From positions 101,838,001 to 101,902,000 of the forward strand of contig CM074858.1 in assembly GCA_037501455.1 (NCBI GenBank): 64,000 nucleotides of DNA, read 5' to 3'. Source of the DNA: Lantana camara. Its lineage: Eukaryota; Streptophyta; Magnoliopsida; Lamiales; Verbenaceae. Position numbers and translations under genes: made by a program. Below the pieces are notes generated by a model. It worked only from the letters and a program-made list of their open reading frames with translations. It did not search any database and was not told the origin of the DNA. Below are positions 56,809-64,000 of this stretch, one piece after another (the stretch's first letter is position 1; each line of letters opens with the position of its first letter).

Positions 56809-59046
56809 ATGGTAGCTACTAGATCAGGAGCTGTGGGAGGAGGTTCTCACGATGCTAATGTTGTCGTCTCCTCCATCGCGGCTGGCGGAGCACCGCCTCC
56901 TTCCGTCGCCGCTAGAGGAGTACCACCTGCCGGAGACGTGATTCCCCTTGCAGAATCTACAATTCCACCACCAGCGCCACCAGTTTCTAGCACCGTAGGG
57001 GGCACCTCTCTTCCCACCCTTCCTCAGCTTCCTCAGAACCCTTGGATTCCTACCCACGCGAATCCAGGAGGGCATTCCTACATGATGCTGCCACCTGCCG
57101 GAGACGTGATTCCCCTTGCAGAATCTACAATTCCACCACCAGCGCCACCAGCACCGCCAGTTTCTAGCACCGTAGGGGGCACCTCTCTTTCCACCCTTCC
57201 TCAGCTTCCTCAGAACCCGTGGATTCCTACCCACATGAATCCAGGAGGGCATTCCTACATGATGCCGCCATCGGGTTACACGCTTACCCCCACCGTCATG
57301 ATGCCGCCGATCCAGCCCTATCACGCCGGCCACATCCAGCTCCCGGTGGTGATCCCCAGGGAGATTGAATGGGTGGAGTTACCCCCTCTAACTCCTCAAC
57401 AGTTGAGGGCTCTTTACGCCCAGTGCGAGGTTAAGGCGGCCCAGGGGGCATGGGAAAGATTCCATTCCATGTACTTCCCCTCTGGACAGGCCACTCAAGC
57501 TGCCGCTCCTTTGGGCGGACTGCAAACTTACCCGCTTAGGGAGGCTCAGGCCGTCCTAAGGGCACAACCGCCACAACCACCAGCCAAAGAGATGCCCCAC
57601 CAAGGCGACAACGAGCGTCCCCCTGTGGACAGGAACAGGGAGCCCACGGAAAGAGTCAACGAAAATGAAGGGGACTCTCATGCCTCCAAAAGGGCTTCCC
57701 GAGCCACCAAGCAAGGGGACAAAGAAGGAGATGTAAATCCTAATATCCTCGCGGCTGTGCAAGACCAGTGGCAGGGTTTAAAGGACATGGTTGGACAGCT
57801 CTCTCGAGCGCGGTCTCAGATCTCCCACAGCAGGGATGAACGAGCCGATGCCAGAGACGCTCGTCACAAGGACCACCCACTACGGGTCCCCCACCGTAAG
57901 GAGCAGGAGAAGAACTTCTGCACTTATGAGTATCATCCCCTGGCTAGGGGCTCTCCCCTCGTGGAAGAAGTTCTGATGGCCTAAGCAGGAATGGCCAAAA
58001 TCCCCACTTCCGTCAATCGCTACGACGGAACAACTGACCCAGCTGAACACTTGGATCATTTTTTGCACTTGATGCACCTATACGAGCACTCGAGCAACTA
58101 TTGGGCCAAAGTCTTTGTCACTTCCCTGGTGGGAATGGCTCAGGAAAGGTACAAACGGCTGTCGCCACGCTCGATACATTCCTATCAAGAGTTGGCCGAC
58201 ACTTTCTTCAACCACTTCAATTCTTTGAAGGCCTCGTCACTGTGCCCACTGCCCTCTATAATATAGTGCAAGGCAAGAGTGAGTCTCTTCGCTCGTTCTT
58301 CGCCCGCTTCAACAAGGAGATCTTGCAGGTGGAGAGGCCTTCCATGGACTTCTTGATCCCAGTGCTCTTTCAGGCTGTGGATCACAAGCAGTATGTGAGT
58401 AAAAAGTTTGTCGACGCCATTGTGGAGAGAAGGCCAGCAACCCTCATGGCCTTAAGGGAAGTTGCCGAGCCATTTTTTACGCTCGAAGATATGTATGGGA
58501 TGAATGGGCCCCGGTACCACAGCCCAGTGAGACCCGAGCGTCACCAAGAACGGGGCCGAGAAGTTGTTATCAAAAAGGAACGTAAGAGATCGCCCCCGTC
58601 CCCCTCGACGTTTCGAGCGCATCCCACTCACCAGGTCGAATTCAGAGGTCTATAACCTCTCTGATAAGAAACTCTTCAAGAGACCCATAAAGATGAGGGA
58701 AACGGAGGCACTGAGGCGCTCGAACAAATACTGTGCTTTCCACAAGCAGAAGGGGCACGACACGGATGAATACCGCCAACTGGAGGCGAAAATTCAAAGA
58801 CTCATCGCTGGGGGCCACCTAAAAGAATTTGTCAGGATATTGGAGCGTTATGATGAACGTTGTAACGAGCGCACCGGAGATAGAAGAAGGAGCCCGTCAC
58901 GCTCTAGGAGCCCGTGGAGGCGAGGCCCCACGGAAAGTAGCCATCGAGGCAAAGGAAAGGCTCCTGAGCAAGAAAACATCCCTTTCGCGGTCATCAACAT
59001 GATAGCAGGGGGTTCCTCATGTGGAGATTCTAACGCTGCCCGATGA
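56809..59046 (+). pseudogene. G1 gag
   Basis: Start chosen at the ATG of MVATRSGAVGGG (56809); an upstream ATG at 56689 lies in the LTR. The N-terminal third is proline-rich and contains a tandem duplication of about 55 residues (GDVIPLAESTIPPPAPP repeated; nt about 56929-57090 and 57091-57264). After a TAA at 57982-57984 the retrotransposon-Gag core continues (SVNRYDGTTDPAEHLDHFL from about 58006, then FARFNKEILQVERPSMDFL). A frameshift lies near 58220 and another near 58570. The distal zinc knuckle reads CAFHKQKGHDTDEY at about 58733, where the usual last cysteine is tyrosine. An Arg/Ser-rich tail (RRRSPSRSRSPWRR) follows. Gag would form the particle and bind RNA; this copy cannot make a complete one. 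Confidence 0.78.
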
Positions 59047-59079
59047 CGGTACGTTCGGAGTTATGACCAGCGCCCATCA

Positions 59080-59607
59080 ATGCCCAAATCCGTCTACGCC
59101 ATTCAGAAGGCAATTGATCAATGCTCAAGAGAGAATGATGTAATAGGATTTGACGATAGGGATTTAGAGCATATTGTAACGCCCCATGGGGACAGTGAAA
59201 CCTCTGACTGTCCCATGGTGGTTAGCGTAGATGCCCACAATCACGTTGTGAAGAGGGTGTTAGTGGATAGTGGGAGCTCTGTTAATGTTTTGCCCTACAC
59301 TACGTTCCAAAAGATGAATGCCAACGCCCTGCTCGAACCTCTCAAAACAGCCCTTATTGGCTTTGGAGGTTCTGAGGTCGTCCCACGGGGGCAAATTCGT
59401 TTGGCCACTTCATTCGGCCGAGCCCCACAGCGCAAAACGCTCATGGTCACTTATGTAGTGGTAGAAATTGATATTCCCTACAACATCATAATTGGACGGC
59501 CAGCCCTCGTTGAGTTCAAAGCTATTATCTCCACCTACCACCAGAAAATCAAATTCCCCACCCCCGAGGGCGTTGGAGAAGTGTTGTGCAATGTGCGAGA
59601 GGCCTGA
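59080..59607 (+). pseudogene. G1 aspartic protease region
   Basis: Retropepsin-like domain with the active-site motif VLVDSGSSVNVLPY (about 59257), flap-side residues and the distal hydrophobic strand with YNIIIGRPAL. It would cleave the polyprotein. It is separated from gag by a stop and a short gap, and from RT by one TGA (59605-59607), after which the same frame continues at 59608. A CGA-to-TGA change would explain that stop. Confidence 0.85.
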
Positions 59608-61400
59608 GAATGCTACATGATATCCCTCAGAAAGCCTAAAGCAGAGAAAACCTTCCAAATCGGGTCCACCAAGAAATCCACTGATTTCCCCAACTTGGAC
59701 GAGGATGGTCCCGTGCGGAAGAGGGCCAAGTTGAACAAGAAAAAGAACAAGAAGAAGGATTCTAGCACTAAGGGCTCCCTCCCGAATGCCCCACCAGGAA
59801 CAGTAGAGGAGTGCTCCTCCGAGGGGGATGAGCATGAGGGGGACGAGCCCCTTAATGATGGACGTTTGACGAGAAAGAAGAGAGCGCTCGAGCTTCCCCG
59901 TCCAGAAGTAAGGATTGAGCCCTCAGAAAAATTCCTCACTATTGAGCTAGAACCAGGGAATAGAGATAAAACTACTCAGATAGGGTCCAACCTCTCTGGA
60001 CCCTCGCAGATCATGATGATTGACTTCCTCAGAGAGAATGTTGACGCCTTTGCGTGGAAAGCATCTGACCTCACAGGGATTGACCCGAGCGTCATAGTCC
60101 ACAGGCTTAATGTGGATCCCTCGTTTAAGCCCATAAAGCAGAAGAAGCGGGATGTACACGGCTTCCGGAAGAGAGTCATTGAAGAGGAAGTTAACAAGCT
60201 TCTAGAGGCCCAGTACATTGAGCCCATCTTGTACCCAGAGTGGCTGTGTAATGTGGTATTGGTGCCCAAGAGTGCAAATAAATGGCGCATGTGCAATGAC
60301 TTTACTGATCTTAACAAGGCTTGCCCCAAGGATCCATACCCATTACCCCGGATAGATCAATTGGTGGATTCGACCGCTGGGTGTGAACTTATGAGCATGA
60401 TGGACACCTTCCAGGGGTATTATCAAATCTTTATGGCAACAGAGGACCGCCCCAAAACTTCATTTGTTGTTCACTTAGGGGTTTATTGCTTCTTAGTCAT
60501 GCCTTTTGGACTCAAGAACGCTGGAGCCACCTATCAGCGCCTCATCAACAAGATGTTCGAAGGAGAAATTGGGGGATCCATGGAGGTTTACGTTGATGAT
60601 ATGATTGTCAAGAGCGAGCGTCAGGGCTCGCATCTGGAGGATCTCAAACGCACTTTTTCAATCTTGCGCCAGTATGAGATGAAATTGAATCCTTCAAAGT
60701 GTACTTTTGGAGTACTAGGGGGAAAGTTCCTAGGCTACATGGTCAGTCAGAGGGGAATTGAGGCCAACCCTTAGAAAATCAAGGTTATCTTGGAGATCCC
60801 CTCCCCTCGAAACCTCCGGGAGGTGCAAGTGCTAGTGCGAAAAATCATTTCCCTGAACAGGTTTATTTCACGCTCGGCAGACAGGAACCTTCCTTTCTTC
60901 AAGATTTTGAGAAACGCACGAAATTTTACTTGGACAGATGAGTGTGAGAAGGCGTTGCAGGACATGAAGGCTTACCTTTTGAGCGTTCCACTCCTGACCA
61001 AACCCGTTGAAGGCGAAAGGCTATTTATGTACCTCTCCGTTTCATTTGAGGCGACGAGCGCAGTACTGGTAGCTGTAAGGGAGCGCAAGCACCTGCCGGT
61101 CTACTAATTGAGCAAAACATTACAAGGGGCAGAGAAGAAGTATTTGGAAATCGAAAATTTTGTGTTTGCCCTCATCAATGCGTCGAGGTGATTGAGGCCT
61201 TACTTTCAAGCACACTCGATAACGGTCCTTATAGATCAACCCTTGAAACAATTTTTGTCCAAGTCGGACGTGTCGGGGAGATTGATAAAATAGGCCATTG
61301 AGTTGAGTCAGTTTGACTTAAGTTTCGAGCCCAGAACCGCTATACAAGCGCAGGTGGTAGCGGATCTGCTGGTTGAACGTTTCGGTTTAGAACCTGCTGC
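59608..61400 (+). pseudogene. G1 reverse transcriptase and first RNase H
   Basis: After a charged linker (KKKNKKKDS), RT motifs appear in order: KWRMCNDFTDLNKACPKDP, PRIDQLVDSTAG, VMPFGLKNAGATYQR, YVDDMIVKS (about 60589), then LGYMVSQRGIEANP. A TAG at 60772-60774 interrupts the frame. RT connection and gypsy RNase H follow in the same frame (FTWTDECEKALQDMK, then LFMYLSVSFEATSAVLVAV) with further stops near 61105, 61190 and 61291. The first RNase H aspartate is replaced in LSVSFEA, where gypsy elements usually carry D, matching Tat elements whose original RNase H has decayed. Confidence 0.82.
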
Positions 61401-62016
61401 TCAGGAGAACGAGGGGTTATGGGTCCTGCACACGGATGATTCCTCAACCTCTTAAGGGGGAGGAGCAGGGGTAACCCTTAGAGACCCCAACGGGATTGAG
61501 TTAGACTTTGCCATCAGATTGGATTTTCAAGTCACCAATAACGAGGCAGAATATGAAGCCCTTGTGCAAGGATTGAAAATTTCTTTTCAGAACGGAGCCT
61601 CTAAAATCACTGCTTATGTTGATTCGCAGTTAATTGCAAGCCAGATTGAAGGAACTTATGAGGCTCGAGAAACCACCATGATGCAGTACTTGAGCAAAGC
61701 CAGGGAGATCATTGGGAAGTTCAAAGAATTCTATCTACTCCAAGTTCCACGAGCAGAAAACGAGCTCGCTGACGCTCTATCCAAATTCGCTTCAGCATTG
61801 GAAGGCACTTCTGAACGTTCGGTCACGTTCCTTAGAACGGAAGAGTCATTGATCAAAGAGAGAATTGCCAAGAAGCTGGTCACTATGATTGATCTGCACG
61901 AGCCTTGTTGGCTTGACGATATTATCAGATTTCTTAAAGATGGCAGTTGTCCCACTGACAAGGTGGAGGCTCGAAAAGTCCGAAACAAGGCCCCTCGGTT
62001 TTTCTATAGATTCTGA
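61401..62016 (+). pseudogene. G1 second (RVT_3-like) RNase H
   Basis: Extra RNase H after the gypsy RNase H. Acidic positions are visible in LHTDDSSTS (D), TNNEAEYEALVQGL (E), AYVDSQLIASQ (D) and ENELADALSKFAS (D), so all four catalytic carboxylates are present even though the frame has a TAA near 61455. This archaeal/plant-type domain is known from Tat-lineage elements and is thought to supply the activity lost from the original domain. A frameshift near 61990-62010 separates it from integrase. Confidence 0.8.
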
Positions 62017-63100
62017 AGGAAGACTATTCAAGAAGTCCTTTCAGGGACCTCCGATGAGATGTCTAAGGCCCTCACAGGTGAAAGAGACGCTCGAACTTAT
62101 TCACAGTGGGAGCTGCGGGAATCACTCAGGAGGGCGTATCCTGGCTAAGAAAATTCTGAGGAGCGGATTTTATTGGCCCACAGTTCTTCAAGACGCCATT
62201 GAGTTCTCCAGAAGGTGCCCTAAGTGCCAATTCCATTCCAATCTCCCTCAACTGCCAGCCGCTCAAATGGTCCCTATAGATGTTTCCTGGCCCTTTGACC
62301 ATCGCGGTCGGACAGAAGAAGTTTGTTATTTTAGCTGTTGATTATTTCACCAAATGGGCCGAGGCCGTAGCAAAAATAACATTCAGGGTCGTGAGGGACT
62401 TCATTTGGAAGAACATTATTTGCAGGTATGGTATACCAAGGGTGCTCATTTCAGACAACGGATCCCAGTTCATAGCGGCAGACACACGAGAATGGTGTTC
62501 AGAGTTAGGGATTGAACAGCGCTTCACCTCCGTGGGCCATCCCCAAGCCAATGGGCAGGCAGACGTTACCAACAGAGTCATCCTGCAACATCTGAAAACA
62601 ATGCTAGAGAGCAAAAAGAGCGAATGGGCAAAAGAATTGCAAGGGGCACTCTGGGCTTATCGCACTACTCCACGAGCGGCCACTGGCGAGACACCTTTTG
62701 CGCTCGTATATGGGTCAGAAGCAATGATACCAACAGAAATTGTAAATGAATCTGCTCGTGTAGCCTATTTCGAGCCTCAGGTTATGAAGATAACAGGAGC
62801 CTGGAGTTGGACCTACTGGAGGAAAGAAGGAACAAGGCCTGGGCTAAAATGCATAGATATAAAGCAACCGTAGCACAACAGTACAACAAGCGTGTACGAG
62901 AAAGAACTTTCCAACTAGGAGATCTGGTCTTGAAGAAGGTGGAGGTATCCAAGCATGTGGGAAAATTGGACCTCAACTGGGAGGGTCCGTTCAAAGTTAT
63001 ACAAGTCAGAGCTAACAACACATACACCCTGGAGACACTTCAAGGTGAGCGCTTGCCTCGACCTTGGAACGCATGCAACCTCCGGCGGTTTTATGTTTAA
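62017..63100 (+). pseudogene. G1 integrase
   Basis: H2C2 zinc-binding domain (ELIHSGSCGNHSGGRILAKK, then CPKCQF), a frameshift near 62300, then the catalytic core. The core has D in LAVDYFTKWAEAV, D in LISDNGSQF and a changed third position, NGQADVTNRV, where gypsy integrases have glutamate (NGQ-E). That conservative E-to-D change normally abolishes or weakens strand transfer. A second frameshift near 62800 leads to the C-terminal domain (LGDLVLKK, GKLDLNWEGPFKV), ending at a TAA at 63098-63100. Confidence 0.82.
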
Positions 63101-64000
63101 AAGCTCTTTAGAAGCGATGATGTAACAGTCCCCCTGATGGGTTCTATGTACTACTTCAAATCTCAAGTAAGTTATAATGCATTTTCTTGAATATTCCTTT
63201 ACTACTGCTCATAAATTGCGCGAATGGATATGACCCACGTCCCTCGTTTTCACGAGCGTGGTTGGCAATCCATTACAATACGAACGATATTATCGCATTT
63301 TGGGTTACGCTTGCCTGCGCTCTATTCCATATGGGGGGACACCCTCATAAGGATAGCCTGGTAAGGCTCACAACCAAACAGACGAATCAGAGAAAGAACA
63401 CGGGGCAAATCCTAGTAGGCCTTGGTATTTTGTCACAACGCCTTGCGCACGAAAACGGGATCACCTGCAAATCCTAAAAAATTAACAAACGCAAGCGCGC
63501 TCGGCCAACGGTAGCTTCATCCAAAAGAAATTTCACAAGTCTTGAACGAGGGCACTCTCACGGTAAGACCCCCGTATTTACTCAAGACTTAGCAAAATTT
63601 CTAAGATTAAGAAGAAATTTCACAAGTCTTGAACGAGGGCAGTCTCTCAGTAAGACCTTCGTATTCTACTCAAGACTTGAATGGCAGCCTCACAGTAAGA
63701 CCCCCCATGATTACTCAGGATTTAATAAATTTTCCAAATTTCAGAGACTTAGCTAAATAATGCAATTTTTACTAAGCATGTTGCACACAATCTTATTATT
63801 AAAAGATTCTGTTACAAAAAGCACAAAGTGAAATTTCACATTCAAGAAAATGGTAAAAGACAGTATTATGGAAAGGAGGGATTTCATTGATTGAGGCTTT
63901 CACCAAAAGTTACAAAGTAAGGGCTCAAAGGCCCATAACATTATTACAGAAAGAGAGGCACTAAGTTGGAAAAAGAAGAATGGCAGTGCAAGATGGTGAG
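63101..64000 (+). other. G1 3' non-coding region with imperfect tandem repeats
   Basis: The interval downstream of integrase continues to the window end without reaching a 3' LTR. Repeats share AAATTTCACAAGTCTTGAAC, GAGGGCA-TCTC and GTAAGACC...ACTCAAGACTT, starting near 63528 and 63616, with a degenerate third (CAGCCTCACAGTAAGACC) near 63684. The 96-codon frame at 63187-63477 matches nothing I know. Tat elements commonly have a long non-coding stretch here. Confidence 0.65.

Larger units (their letters stand above)
55871..64000 (+). mobile_element. G1: Tat-lineage Ty3-gypsy element (3' LTR beyond window)
   Basis: 5' LTR 55871-56720, primer site from 56725, then gag, protease, RT, RNase H, a second RNase H and integrase in gypsy order to 63100. 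At least 900 bp of non-coding sequence follow. The second, RVT_3-like RNase H between RT-RH and integrase marks the Tat lineage of plant gypsy elements. Many stops and frameshifts show it is defective. Confidence 0.85.

Noticed and set aside
57556..57762. Minus-strand frames opposite G1 gag, protease and RT
   Set aside because: They are shadows of the recognisable plus-strand gypsy domains.

Overview
The window is intergenic heterochromatin of a flowering plant. No intact host protein gene, rRNA or tRNA gene was recognised. Almost every base belongs to nested transposable elements: Ty3/gypsy-related giant LTRs, Ty1/copia elements whose pol is closest in my judgement to the Angela/BARE lineage, a second copia lineage, a Tat-like gypsy element, a LINE tail, a TRIM-like element, MITEs, a MULE-like element and a candidate Helitron. 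Long LTRs, initiator-tRNA-Met primer-binding sites and 5-bp target duplications support the plant assignment; the species cannot be read from the sequence.

Region 1 (1-15228) is a tandem array LTR-internal-LTR-internal-LTR of one non-coding, LARD-like retrotransposon on the minus strand (LTR about 2.9 kb, internal about 3.5 kb). Its right LTR sits inside an old MITE (family 'Y').

Region 2 (15930-44487) is a deep nest. A Y MITE is split by a solo giant LTR ('F', 16095-16968 + 40664-42994). F is split by a complete Angela-like element ('E1', 16969-40658, TSD CAACC). E1 carries a solo LTR ('S', 20025-23496, TSD GAACC) inside its reverse transcriptase. Its leader is split by an inverted Angela-like LTR ('E3', 25958-37352, TSD GTGGA). 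E3 contains a fourth giant-LTR fragment ('H', 26603-27867), which is followed directly by another Angela-like element ('E2', 27868-36453). The E2/E3 right junction is a deletion that left a large inverted repeat. The far half of the same Y MITE is split by a long-TIR MULE-like element ('X') that contains another Y copy.

Region 3 (44488-47640) has the least repeat signal: two MITEs, a candidate Helitron and two short open segments of unknown origin. Region 4 (47645-55799) holds a TRIM-like element joined to a 5'-truncated LINE tail; a copia element ('E4', 48935-55205, TSD AATTT) sits in the LINE 3' UTR. Region 5 (55871-64000) is a degenerate Tat-lineage gypsy element ('G1') with gag, protease, RT, two RNase H domains and integrase; its 3' LTR lies outside the window.

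All gag-pol frames are broken by stops or frameshifts, so nothing here looks autonomous. The most unusual signals are non-coding: a hairpin with a compensatory base change shared by four diverged giant-LTR families, a palindromic leader motif repeated four times in both Angela-like elements, ACGTG clusters upstream of the Angela-like TATA box, and the shared-LTR tandem array.
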